DNA of 64,000 nt from Aldehydirespirator sp963662645 (GTDB taxonomy: Bacteria; Actinomycetota; Acidimicrobiia; Acidimicrobiales; Aldehydirespiratoraceae): NCBI GenBank assembly GCA_963662645.2, contig OY759762.1, positions 372,001 to 436,000 of the forward strand. Direction: 5' to 3'. This document shows positions 34,601-42,283 of this stretch, in pieces. Each line of letters opens with the position of its first letter. The first letter of the stretch is position 1. The translations under genes were made by a program, and so were the position numbers. The notes beneath the pieces are model-generated. The model did not search any database, was not told the DNA's origin, and worked only from the letters and a program-made list of their open reading frames with translations.

Positions 34601-35050
34601 CCCATCGACTGCTATCACGGCGGCCTGGCCCGCGGCGCCCGCGATCGCCTGGTGCAGTCGTTCCAGAAGGGCCGGGGCGCGGGGGCTCTGGTGCTGTCGC
34701 TCAAGGCGGGCGGTACCGGCCTGAACCTGACCGCGGCCAACCATGTGGTGCTATATGACCGTTGGTGGAATCCCGCGGTGGAGGATCAGGCCCGCGACCG
34801 TGCCTGGCGCATCGGCCAGCGCAACACCGTGGTGTGCCACCGTCTGGTTTGCCCCGGAACGGTGGACGAGCGGGTTGAGGAGATTGTGGCGGGCAAGCGC
34901 CGCATCGCCGACATGGTCCTGCCCAAGTCGTCCTCGGTGGGCGACCTCAACAGCGATCAGCTGCGGGCCGCTCTGGGCATCGATCAGGAACTGCTGCTCA
35001 TCGACGAGAACGGCGACAACGGGTCGCACACACTGGGAGAGGGCTCGTGA
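31658..35050 (+). CDS. SNF2-family helicase (HelZ-like)
   Basis: An 1130-residue Swi2/Snf2 ATPase. The N-terminal 600 residues are an actinobacterial helicase-associated region. The ATPase core follows: D-M-G-L-G-K-T (Walker A, Lys near 643), V-L-D-E-A-Q-A-I-K-N-P, L-T-G-T-P-I-E-N, then K-Q-I-C-N-H-P, H-F-A-T-W-G-E-R-L and L-K-A-G-G-T-G-L-N-L ending R-A-W-R-I-G-Q. A Ser/Gly-rich insert (about 805-835) interrupts the core. Such proteins translocate on DNA; the role is unknown, though defence or repair has been proposed for relatives. The stop overlaps a 14-codon mini-ORF. Confidence 0.92.
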   Translation: MVTTTATATLDPHLALSTDFAEAVRRHVDGLATDADRALLEANTRLWVRALYRLLDDVAESIDAVRASVRGHQRAVIVADLEEDYRAIDAVLTSLAGPPEAPLENGSSPDARDSGHLDLQLSWVPGRIIAWVAGPGRSAESAPDVIRRLRATGGGTVDWSQHRPAKIPGGARAETVSAPIESCLGWLVALGEAAEEDGIGASVSWLGLVAALAVRLTAQGRMVPQLKKVRRRYRPEEPAGDGSNGAAAARADSATYVVRWAPALAESDVIAALAASLPGAAAAFENQRDANAFTQAALADIVDAIATEAAERLDAPAPPPVPRARADVAETALARLDGTPFDVPSRHAADLTRRLDQWARPVTESYDRRLRLIVQLDPPDDIGAWHLSVLSESSAGELQPVERALVIASRTRRQAVKHQMSRLERLFPELVRLGGRRRGEVILNADEAWQLMTETGHILQAVGYEVRVPALSRRRPTPSLRLTSVEAEETVVGARQLADVRWSVAFDEVELTAAEIRDLASQARPLVKSRGRWVELDRADLNEAAAALAERADMTRLTGADMLRHALGLEGSPLAGGTMIAGDGWAAELISSARHIPAELPTKPDGFNGTLRTYQADALIWLGFLEQAGLGGCLALDMGLGKTPTMLAHIYRTRGDGPSLVAAPPAVVGNWASEARRFVPGLRVVVHHGPSRTPAERVPAMVRGADLVVSTYGTTMRDLDVLEKIEWSTVVLDEAQAIKNPASETAQQLRRLDARCRVALTGTPIENGLGDLWAIMDFCNPGLLGARNRFIAEMSKVSKKPEAGPDGAPGSNGSESSNGSHAAATSQTALTPKAAAAGEGALAALNGILVFRRTKAEPAIAAELPDRIDELDHCTMTGEQIGLYQAVLDELVARTEAEGVEAGPERKGAVLAAITALKQICNHPVNYQDDGGPLDGRSGKLARLEQIMGQVFAASERMLIFTHFATWGERLAAHLSECTGLPIDCYHGGLARGARDRLVQSFQKGRGAGALVLSLKAGGTGLNLTAANHVVLYDRWWNPAVEDQARDRAWRIGQRNTVVCHRLVCPGTVDERVEEIVAGKRRIADMVLPKSSSVGDLNSDQLRAALGIDQELLLIDENGDNGSHTLGEGS

Positions 35051-35091
35051 CTCTGCTCAACGGGTCGCGCGGCCCGGGTGGCGGCCCGTGA
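35047..35091 (+). other. Bridging mini-ORF between SNF2 gene and its partner
   Basis: A 14-codon ORF with GTG overlapping the SNF2 stop (GTGA) and TGA overlapping the next GTG (GTGA). It starts V-T-L-L-N-G, resembling V-T-A-A-N-G of the downstream gene 41 bp away, so it looks like a duplicated start. Confidence 0.4.
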
Positions 35092-35420
35092 CCGCGGCCA
35101 ACGGCGCCGACGCCGCCCGCAGGCGGTCCCGGCGGGGCAGGGGCAAGGGCGCGTCCCAGGCATCGGCCAAGACTTCCGGCGATTTCTGGGGCTCACCGGA
35201 CAAGCTTCCGTCAGTCGAGGAGGTGACGGTCACGACCGATGCGTCTGCGGTGGTCAGATCGCTGGGACGCCCCCCGTTCCCCGGCCACGAGGCAGTGAGC
35301 GAGTACTACCTGCGAGCCGTCTACGACAACACCGCCAAGCTGGCCGAGGTGCTGGCCACGGCCGGAGATCTGCTGTCGGAGTCACCCGAGGAGGCCGAGC
35401 GGACAGGCCGCGACCGGTGA
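35088..35420 (+). CDS. Small conserved protein next to SNF2 helicase
   Basis: A 110-residue protein with a basic N-terminus (A-R-R-R-S-R-R-G-R-G-K) and a conserved part, F-W-G-S-P-D-K-L-P, V-V-R-S-L-G-R-P-P-F-P-G-H-E-A and Y-Y-L-R-A-V-Y-D-N-T-A-K-L-A. Similar short proteins accompany HelZ-type helicases in other Actinobacteria, so it is probably a partner, but no function is known to me. The C-terminal E-E-A-E-R-T-G-R-D-R is encoded by the short motif of the dispersed repeat. Confidence 0.7.
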   Translation: MTAANGADAARRRSRRGRGKGASQASAKTSGDFWGSPDKLPSVEEVTVTTDASAVVRSLGRPPFPGHEAVSEYYLRAVYDNTAKLAEVLATAGDLLSESPEEAERTGRDR

Positions 35421-35469
35421 GTGAAGCGAACGAGAGCGGCAGACCCGGACCGAGCGGTCCGTGAGCGGA
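35393..35469 (-). repeat. Degenerate dispersed repeat after the SNF2 partner gene
   Basis: GAGGCCGAGCGGACAGGCC, then GTGAGTGAAGCGAACGAGAG and ACCGAGCGGTCCGTGAGCGG. The order of parts is rearranged relative to other copies. It covers the 3' end of the small gene and part of the gap before the ABC permease. Confidence 0.65.
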
Positions 35470-35584
35470 GACGCGGTCTCTCCAAGGCGAGCGCTAGGCT
35501 GCGCCGGCGCTGGGACGGAGACGCGGTCGCTTTGACAGCCATGCCGGCCAGCGTCAACCATTGGCAGATGCCCGGAGGTACCGT

Positions 35585-36805
35585 GTGAGATCGCGGCGCG
35601 CCACGCTCGCCCGCATCGGCGGCATCACGGTCGGCGGCTCGGCCGTCATCCTCGCCCTGCTCATCGGGGCGGCCATGATCCTCGGCTTGGGCGCCAACCC
35701 GCTCGAGGGATACAAGGAACTGCTCAAGGGCGCGTTCGGGGGCACCGAGGAGCTGGCCGAGTCGGCCGCCAAGGCAATGCCCCTGCTGTTCGTGGGCACC
35801 GGCATCTGCGTCGCCTTCCGGGCCAAGGTCATCAATATCGGCGGGGAGGGCCAGATCATCGCCGGCGGGCTGCTGTCCACCATCACCGCGCTGGCCGTGC
35901 CCGACCTGCCGCCGGTGATAATGATCCCGCTGGTGCTCTTCATGGGGCTGGTGGGCGGCGCCATCTGGGGCGGCATTCCCGGGGCTCTCAAGGCCTATCT
36001 CGGCGTCAACGAGATCCTCTCGACCATCATGCTCAACCTTGTGGCGGTGCAGCTGTTCAACTATTTGCTGCGGGCCCCCCTGATGGATCCCAGGCAGATC
36101 GAGCTCGGCACCAGGATTCCCCAGACCAAGCGCCTGTCGGAGAACGCCGACCTGCCGATACTGATCGAGGGCACCCGTCTGCACCTGGGCGTGGTCGTGG
36201 CCCTGATCGCGGCCGCGGTCGCCTGGTTCTTCCTGTGGCGCACCACCACCGGCTACCGGGTGCGGGCGGTGGGCGCCAGCGCTCCCGCGGCCCGCTACGC
36301 GGGGATGCCCGTGAAGCGCATGACCATGCTCGCGCTCACCATCAGCGGCGCGCTCTGCGGTCTGGCCGGAGCCTGCCTGGTGTTCGGGAGCGAGACCCAC
36401 CGGCTGCAGACCGAGGGCTTCGCCACCGGCTTCACCGGGTCGGCCGGCTTCAACGGCATCGTGGCTGCGCTGTTCGGCGGCCTGCACCCGCTGTTCACGA
36501 TCCCGTCGTCGTTCCTGTTCGGCGGCCTGCTGGTCGGGGCCAACGCGATGCAGCGGGTCATCCAGATCCCCGTGGACCTCGTGATCGGGCTCAACGGCCT
36601 GATCGTGGTGTTCGTGGTCAGCAGCAACACGCTGCGCGAGCGGCTGTCGCGCTACATGTCGATAGCCGGCGAGGCGGCCGAGCAGGACGACGCAGGCGCC
36701 CAGCAGGCACCGGTCGTCGATGAGGCCCCACCGCCGGAATCCGCAGATGCAGGCGCACCCGACGACGGTGACGACCCGGTCCGCACCCAGGAGAGCGAGC
36801 CGTGA
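35585..36805 (+). CDS. BMP-type nucleoside ABC transporter, permease 1
   Basis: A 406-residue branched-chain-amino-acid-like permease of the nucleoside (NupP/YufP) type, with about nine hydrophobic helices, the family blocks F-R-A-K-V-I-N-I-G-G-E-G-Q and L-G-V-N-E-I-L-S-T-I-M-L-N, and a long acidic cytoplasmic tail after residue 350. GGAGGT at 35574-35579 supports GTG 35585. The stop overlaps the second permease start. With the lipoprotein and ATPase that follow it forms one importer, probably for nucleosides. Confidence 0.9.
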   Translation: MRSRRATLARIGGITVGGSAVILALLIGAAMILGLGANPLEGYKELLKGAFGGTEELAESAAKAMPLLFVGTGICVAFRAKVINIGGEGQIIAGGLLSTITALAVPDLPPVIMIPLVLFMGLVGGAIWGGIPGALKAYLGVNEILSTIMLNLVAVQLFNYLLRAPLMDPRQIELGTRIPQTKRLSENADLPILIEGTRLHLGVVVALIAAAVAWFFLWRTTTGYRVRAVGASAPAARYAGMPVKRMTMLALTISGALCGLAGACLVFGSETHRLQTEGFATGFTGSAGFNGIVAALFGGLHPLFTIPSSFLFGGLLVGANAMQRVIQIPVDLVIGLNGLIVVFVVSSNTLRERLSRYMSIAGEAAEQDDAGAQQAPVVDEAPPPESADAGAPDDGDDPVRTQESEP

Positions 36806-37737
36806 CCGACTTCATCACCGTCACCTTCACGGTGGCCACCTTCGCCTCGGGCGTGCGGCTGGCCACTCCCTACCTGCTGGCCGCCCTGGGAGAGACGCTG
36901 GGGCAGCGCAGCGGAGTGCTCAACCTCGGCGTGGACGGGGTGATGCTGCTGGGCGCGTTCTTCTCCTACTGGGCGGTGCTCCAGACCGACAGCATCACCG
37001 TGGGGCTGCTGGTCGGGATCGGAGTGGGCCTGGCGCTGGGAGCGGTGTACGCCACGGTCACCGTCGTGTTCCGGGCCGAGCAGGGAATCAGCGGGATCGG
37101 CATATTCCTGTTCGGGCTGGGCATGAGCGCGCTGCTGTTCGAGGAGTGGGTGGGCACACCGCGTCCCATCTCGAGCTTCGACAAGCTGGCCATCCCGCTG
37201 CTGTCGGACATCCCGAAGATCGGCGACATGTTCTTCAACCACAACCTGCTGGTCTACGTGTCGATGCTGCTGGTGCCGGGGCTGACCCTGCTGGTGAACC
37301 GCACCACCTTCGGACTCAACGTCCGAGCGGTGGGCGAGACACCGGAGGCGGCCGACAGCCTCGGAGTGTCGGTGGCCCGCACACGAGCCATCTGCATCCT
37401 CATCGGCAACGGGCTGGCCGGACTGGCCGGGGCCGCACTGGCTATCGAGATCGGGATCTTCCAGCACAACATCACCAACCAGATGGGCTTCATCGCCATC
37501 GCCCTCGTGTACTTCGGGGCGTGGCGACCCACCGGCGTGGTGGCCGGCTCACTCCTCTACGGGCTGGTCACCTCCACCGTCAACCAATGGAAGACCGCGG
37601 GCCTGGTCACGGGCGCAGCATCCAGCTTCACGACCATGGCGCCCGCGCTGCTCACCATCGTCGCGCTGGTGGTGATCGCGCGCCGCACTGCGGCCCAGCC
37701 CGCGGCGCTCACGCTGCCGTTCGAACGGGGCCACTGA
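36802..37737 (+). CDS. BMP-type nucleoside ABC transporter, permease 2
   Basis: A 311-residue permease (NupQ/YufQ type) with about nine helices. Signature regions are L-G-E-T-L-G-Q-R-S-G-V-L-N-L-G-V-D-G, T-T-F-G-L-N-V-R-A-V-G-E and N-Q-M-G-F-I-A-I-A-L-V-Y-F-G. The GTG start overlaps the permease 1 stop (GTGA). It forms the heterodimeric channel with permease 1. Confidence 0.92.
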   Translation: MTDFITVTFTVATFASGVRLATPYLLAALGETLGQRSGVLNLGVDGVMLLGAFFSYWAVLQTDSITVGLLVGIGVGLALGAVYATVTVVFRAEQGISGIGIFLFGLGMSALLFEEWVGTPRPISSFDKLAIPLLSDIPKIGDMFFNHNLLVYVSMLLVPGLTLLVNRTTFGLNVRAVGETPEAADSLGVSVARTRAICILIGNGLAGLAGAALAIEIGIFQHNITNQMGFIAIALVYFGAWRPTGVVAGSLLYGLVTSTVNQWKTAGLVTGAASSFTTMAPALLTIVALVVIARRTAAQPAALTLPFERGH

Positions 37738-37770
37738 CGGTCGCCCCGGCATCCGAAGACGCCAGGCCCT

Positions 37771-37923
37771 AGAGTCACACAAAGCCACACACGCGAAGCC
37801 ACACATGAGCCACAAACAGAAGAGTCACACATAAGCCACACATGGAAGAGCCACACAGAGAGATTCACGCATAGGAAAGATCACACATAGGGAAGATCAC
37901 ACAAGGAAAGATCACACATATGA
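37771..37923. repeat. A/C-rich degenerate direct-repeat array upstream of the lipoprotein gene
   Basis: About a dozen degenerate copies of a 12-16-nt unit such as GGAAGATCACACATA or GAAGCCACACATGA fill the gap between permease 2 and the lipoprotein. The composition is purine/AC-rich and clearly less GC-rich than its surroundings. It could be a binding array, an RNA element or an unstable spacer. No hairpin or clear promoter is seen in it. Confidence 0.85.
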
Positions 37924-37969
37924 GATGCCCGATCACTCGGGACCACAACACCAGGAGGGACAAGAGACA

Positions 37970-40225
37970 ATGACGAAACGATTGCGATGGCTGGTCGTCG
38001 TGTTCGCCGTGTTCGGGCTGATCGCAGCCTCGTGCGGTGACGACGACGACGGCGCGGCGGACACGTCCGCCGCCCAGGCCGAAGCCGCCGCCGCTCAGGC
38101 CGCGGCCGAGGCCGAGGCCGCCGAGGCCGAGGCCGAAGCAGCCGAGGCCGAGGCCGCCGCCGAAGCGGCCGCCGCCAAAGCTGAGGAAGCTGCCGCCGCG
38201 GCCGCGGAGGCCGAAGCGGCACTGGAGGAGGCCATGGCTGCGGCCGAGGGGACGGTAGACCCCGAGGTCGTCGCCGAGCTTGAGGCGGCACTGGAAGCCG
38301 CCGAGGCCGAAGCGGCATCCGCCCAGGCCGAAGCAGCCGAGGCCGAGGCCGCCGCCGAAGCGGCCGCCGCCGCGGCTGAGGAGGCTGCCGCCGCGGCGGC
38401 CGCCGCGGCCGAGGCCGAGGCCGAACCCGAGACGGCGGCGCCGCTGCGGGCTGCGGTGGTGACGCCCAGCGCGGAGAACGACCTGGCCTTCAGCCAGTCC
38501 ATCGTCGACGCCCTGCACCGCATGGAGGACGCCGGGCTGCTCAGCGAGGTCGCCATCACGCCGGGCACCTTCATCGTCGAGGACGCCGGAGTGGCGCTGC
38601 GCAACTACGCCGAGGACGGCTACGACCTGGTCATAGCCCACGGCTCCCAGTACGGCGGCCTGCTCGAGGAGATCGCCCCCAACTTCCCCGGCACCGCCTT
38701 CGCGTGGGGGACCTCGGTGGAGACCTTCGGACAGGCGAACATCTCGGCCTACACCACCCGATCGGACCAGGGCGGCTACGCCATGGGCCTCATGGCGGCC
38801 AGGCTGGCCGGCGATTCCCCGGTTGGGATCGTGGGCCCGATCGAGGTGGGCGACGCCAAGCTGTTCGTGGACGGCTTCGCGGCCGGCGTTGCGGCCGGCG
38901 GCGGCACCGCCAACTCCGTGTACACCGACTCCTTCGCCGATGTGCAGCTGGCTGCGGAGGCAGCCCAGTCATTCATCGACAACGGCCACGCGGTGCTCAC
39001 CGGCACCGCCCAGATGACGGTGGGCGCCATCGGCGTAGCCCGCGAGAACAACATCCCGTGGTTCGGCACCCAGTCCAACCAGACCAGCGTGGCGCCCGAG
39101 ATCGTGGTAGCCAACCAGGTCTACAAGTGGGACGTGGTCCTCGACGACCTGGTGCGCGACATCCAGGGAGGCTCGATGGGCGGCAGCGCGTACACCATCG
39201 ACTTCGCCAACGGCGGGCTCGTGATCGAGTACAACGACGGCTACGACCTGCCGGCCGACGTGCGAGCCGTCGGCGACGCGGCCGTGGCCAACTTCACCGC
39301 CGGCGGAGCAGCCGGCGAGGAGGTCCTCGACGCGGAGCCGCTGCGAGCTGCGGTGGTGACGCCCAGCGCGGAGAACGACCTGGCCTTCAGCCAGTCCATC
39401 GTCGACGCCCTGCACCGCATGGAGGACGCCGGGCTGCTCAGCGAGGTCGCCATCACGCCGGGCACCTTCATCGTGGAGGACGCCGGAGTGGCGCTGCGCA
39501 ACTACGCCGAGGACGGCTACGACCTGGTCATAGCCCACGGCTCCCAGTACGGCGGCCTGCTCGAGGAGATCGCCCCCAACTTCCCCGGCACCGCTTTCGC
39601 GTGGGGGACCTCGGTGGAGACCTTCGGACAGGCGAACATCTCGGCCTACACCACCCGATCGGACCAGGGCGGCTACGCCATGGGGCTCGCCGCGGCCGTG
39701 ATCGCGGGAGGCTCTCCGGTTGGGATCGTGGGCCCGATCGAGGTGGGCGACGCCAAGCTGTTCGTGGACGGCTTCGCGGCCGGCGTTGCGGCCGGCGGGG
39801 GCACCGCCAACTCGGTGTACACCGACTCCTTCGCCGATGTGCAGCTGGCTGCGGAGGCGGCCCAGTCCTTCATCGACAACGGCCACGCGGTGCTCACCGG
39901 CACCGCCCAGATGACGGTGGGCGCCATCGGCGTAGCCCGCGAGAACAACATCCCGTGGTTCGGCACCCAGTCCAACCAGACCTCGGTCGGCCCCGAAGTG
40001 GTGGTGGCCAACCAGGTCTACAAGTGGGACGTGGTCCTCGACGACCTGGTGCGCGACATCCAGAGGGGCTCGATGGGCGGCAGCGCGTACACCATCGACT
40101 TCGCCAACGGCGGGCTCGTGATCGAGTACAACGACGCCTACGACGTGCCCGCGGATGCCCGCTCGGCCCTCGACAACGCGGTGGCGAGCTTCATCGACGG
40201 CTCGCTGTCCACCGGCGTCGGCTGA
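37970..40225 (+). CDS. BMP-family lipoprotein with two tandem binding domains
   Basis: A 751-residue surface lipoprotein. The signal peptide ends at L-I-A-A-S-C, so Cys22 is lipidated. Residues 23-157 are an Ala/Glu-rich helical stalk built of A-E-A-E-A-A repeats. Two near-identical BMP (PnrA-like) binding domains follow, about 158-456 and 457-751, each starting P-L-R-A-A-V-V-T-P-S-A-E-N-D-L-A-F. The usual BMP lipoprotein has one domain of about 330 residues. AGGAGGG at 37953-37959 supports ATG 37970. The domains should capture nucleosides for the neighbouring permeases. Confidence 0.93.
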   Translation: MTKRLRWLVVVFAVFGLIAASCGDDDDGAADTSAAQAEAAAAQAAAEAEAAEAEAEAAEAEAAAEAAAAKAEEAAAAAAEAEAALEEAMAAAEGTVDPEVVAELEAALEAAEAEAASAQAEAAEAEAAAEAAAAAAEEAAAAAAAAAEAEAEPETAAPLRAAVVTPSAENDLAFSQSIVDALHRMEDAGLLSEVAITPGTFIVEDAGVALRNYAEDGYDLVIAHGSQYGGLLEEIAPNFPGTAFAWGTSVETFGQANISAYTTRSDQGGYAMGLMAARLAGDSPVGIVGPIEVGDAKLFVDGFAAGVAAGGGTANSVYTDSFADVQLAAEAAQSFIDNGHAVLTGTAQMTVGAIGVARENNIPWFGTQSNQTSVAPEIVVANQVYKWDVVLDDLVRDIQGGSMGGSAYTIDFANGGLVIEYNDGYDLPADVRAVGDAAVANFTAGGAAGEEVLDAEPLRAAVVTPSAENDLAFSQSIVDALHRMEDAGLLSEVAITPGTFIVEDAGVALRNYAEDGYDLVIAHGSQYGGLLEEIAPNFPGTAFAWGTSVETFGQANISAYTTRSDQGGYAMGLAAAVIAGGSPVGIVGPIEVGDAKLFVDGFAAGVAAGGGTANSVYTDSFADVQLAAEAAQSFIDNGHAVLTGTAQMTVGAIGVARENNIPWFGTQSNQTSVGPEVVVANQVYKWDVVLDDLVRDIQRGSMGGSAYTIDFANGGLVIEYNDAYDVPADARSALDNAVASFIDGSLSTGVG
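38441..40222 (+). repeat. 897-bp tandem duplication encoding the two binding domains
   Basis: Copy 1 (38441-39337) and copy 2 (from 39338) are offset by 897 bp, exactly 299 codons. Long stretches are identical including third positions. Differences cluster at M-A-A-R-L-A-G-D versus A-A-A-V-I-A-G-G, the V-A-P-E-I/V-G-P-E-V site and the domain ends. Confidence 0.95.
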
Positions 40226-40249
40226 GCCCGACGAGGCGCTGAACAGACC

Positions 40250-41797
40250 ATGACCGACACCCCGGGGGAGCGCCGGGAGGTGCCGCTGCTGGAGATGCGC
40301 GGCATCACCAAGCGCTTCCCCGGGGTGCTGGCCAACGACTCCATCGACTTCGACGTCCAGGCTGGAGAGATACACGCCCTGCTGGGCGAGAACGGAGCGG
40401 GCAAGAGCACGCTCATGAAGATCCTGTTCGGGCTGTACGCGCCCGACAGCGGCGAGGTCTTCCTGGACGGTGAACGGTCGAGGGTGCACTCGCCGGCGAC
40501 CGCCATCGCCGCGGGGATCGGCATGATCCACCAGCACTTCATGCTGGTGCCGACGCTCACCGTCACCGAGAACGTGGCTCTGGGACTGCCGTCGGGACGC
40601 CCCGGCCAGCCCGATCTGGCCAGAGTGCGCTCCCGTATCGTGGAGCTGTCGGAGACCTACGGGCTCGATGTCCAGCCCGACGCCTACCTGTGGCAGCTCG
40701 CGGTGGGCGAGCGCCAGCGGGTGGAGATCATCAAGGCCCTGCTGAGGGAGGCACGGTTGCTGGTGCTGGACGAGCCCACCGCGGTGCTCACGCCCGGCGA
40801 GGTAGACGACCTGTTCGTGACCCTGCGGCGCATGGCCGAAGACGGGCAGGGGCTGATCTTCATCTCCCACAAGCTGCATGAGGTGCTGGCCCTGGCCGAC
40901 CGGATCACGGTGCTGCGCGACGGCTGCGTCGTGGGCACTACCGTCCCCGCCGAGACCGACCGCGAGGGGCTGGCCCACATGATGGTGGGACGGCCCGTGA
41001 GGCTGGCCCCGGACATGGCCGAGACCGAGGACCGGGGCGTGCGGCTCAGCATCAAGGGACTCACGGTGGTGGGGGACCGGGGCACCGACGCGGTCAAGGA
41101 CCTCGACCTCGACGTGAGGGGCGGGCGCATCGTCGGCATCGCGGGCGTGTCGGGCAACGGCCAGCGGGAGCTGGCCGAGGCGGTAGCCGGCCTGCGGCCC
41201 GTGTCCGCCGGCACGGTGTCGATCGACGGCGCCGACGTGACCGGGGCCGAGCCGAAGCAGGTGCGCCACGCCGGGCTGGCGTTCATCCCCGAGGAGCGCA
41301 TGCGCGACGGCGCCATAGGCAGCTTCACCGTCTCCGAGAACCTCATGCTGCTGGCCCACGCCGAGCACCGGTTCTCCCGCCGCGGGGTGCTGCGGACCAA
41401 CGCAATCAAGACTCACGGGGAGAGCCTCGTACAGGAGTACGCGGTCAAGACGCCCGACCTGGCCACCACGACCAGCTCGCTTTCGGGCGGCAACATCCAG
41501 AAGCTGATCCTGGCCCGGGAGCTGGACGGCGAGCCGCCGGTGCTGCTGGCCGCCCAGCCCACCCGCGGGGTCGACATCGGCGCGGCGGAGTACATACACG
41601 AGCGCCTGGTCGCCCAGCGGGAGCGGGGCACGGCCATCCTGGTCATTTCCGAGGATCTCGACGAGGTGATGGCCCTCTCCGACGATGTGGCCGTGATGTT
41701 CGAGGGCAGGATCGTCGCGGTGGTCCCCCGAGCCGACTGCACCGTTCAGGGCCTCGGCCTGCTGATGGCCGGCGGGGGAGAGACCGAGGCCGCCTGA
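40250..41797 (+). CDS. BMP-type nucleoside ABC transporter, ATPase
   Basis: A 515-residue protein with two ABC domains, as in sugar and nucleoside importers. Domain 1 has a full Walker A, G-E-N-G-A-G-K-S-T, a signature L-A-V-G-E-R-Q-R-V-E and L-V-L-D-E-P-T. Domain 2 has a degenerate Walker A, G-V-S-G-N-G-Q-R-E, normal for this family, and L-S-G-G-N-I-Q-K-L. One site therefore probably drives hydrolysis. It follows the lipoprotein gene by 24 nt. Confidence 0.94.
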   Translation: MTDTPGERREVPLLEMRGITKRFPGVLANDSIDFDVQAGEIHALLGENGAGKSTLMKILFGLYAPDSGEVFLDGERSRVHSPATAIAAGIGMIHQHFMLVPTLTVTENVALGLPSGRPGQPDLARVRSRIVELSETYGLDVQPDAYLWQLAVGERQRVEIIKALLREARLLVLDEPTAVLTPGEVDDLFVTLRRMAEDGQGLIFISHKLHEVLALADRITVLRDGCVVGTTVPAETDREGLAHMMVGRPVRLAPDMAETEDRGVRLSIKGLTVVGDRGTDAVKDLDLDVRGGRIVGIAGVSGNGQRELAEAVAGLRPVSAGTVSIDGADVTGAEPKQVRHAGLAFIPEERMRDGAIGSFTVSENLMLLAHAEHRFSRRGVLRTNAIKTHGESLVQEYAVKTPDLATTTSSLSGGNIQKLILARELDGEPPVLLAAQPTRGVDIGAAEYIHERLVAQRERGTAILVISEDLDEVMALSDDVAVMFEGRIVAVVPRADCTVQGLGLLMAGGGETEAA

Positions 41798-41826
41798 AGG
41801 AACGGCCGGTCTGGTGACGCGACCGG

Positions 41827-41832
41827 TACGGT
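41827..41832 (+). promoter_or_regulatory. -10 box of the GroES-like gene (leaderless)
   Basis: TACGGT, 8 nt before GTG 41841. It supports that start over the in-frame GTG at 41814, which lies upstream of the box. Confidence 0.5.
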
Positions 41833-41840
41833 TGTCGTCC

Positions 41841-42266
41841 GTGACTCCCGCCAAGACGCAATCGGCCAAGACACAGTCCGCCAAGACCACTTCAGCGGCG
41901 GCCCGCAACGCCGAGGCTCGCAACAATGCCGCGCCCGGCCCGCACGACGACGACCGGCTGCCGGTCAAGATGCTCAACGACCGGATCCTGGTGGCCGTGG
42001 GCGAGGCCGAGGGCGAGCGCCGCTCCACCGGCGGCATCCTCATCCCGGCCACCGCCCAGGTCGGCAAGCGCCTCACCTGGGCGGAGGTGGTGGCCGTCGG
42101 GCCCAACGTCCGCAACATGGAGAAGGGCGACCGGGTGCTGTTCAACCCCGAGGACCGCTATGAGGTCGAGGTCCGCGGCCGCGACTACATCATCCTGCGC
42201 GAGCGCGACATCCACGCCGTAGCCGCCGAACGCCTAGACAAAGGCAGCACCGGCCTGTACCTCTAG
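41841..42266 (+). CDS. GroES-like co-chaperonin with repeat-bearing N-terminus
   Basis: A 141-residue protein whose C-terminal 95 residues match GroES: L-N-D-R-I-L-V-A, the mobile-loop region E-R-R-S-T-G-G-I-L-I-P, V-V-A-V-G-P, K-G-D-R-V-L-F and I-L-R-E-R-D-I-H-A-V. No groEL is adjacent, so this may be a second, divergent GroES. The first 45 residues are extra and begin with three A-K-T-x-S units from a 15-bp tandem repeat (about 41854-41896), a probably disordered tail. Confidence 0.85.
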   Translation: MTPAKTQSAKTQSAKTTSAAARNAEARNNAAPGPHDDDRLPVKMLNDRILVAVGEAEGERRSTGGILIPATAQVGKRLTWAEVVAVGPNVRNMEKGDRVLFNPEDRYEVEVRGRDYIILRERDIHAVAAERLDKGSTGLYL

Positions 42267-42283
42267 CCCGCCCGCCGCACGCC

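Noticed and set aside
37970..40225. Assembly error producing the duplicated lipoprotein domain
   Set aside because: The copies differ at clustered codons and at the domain ends, and the frame is intact across the junction. Long reads would still be the final proof.
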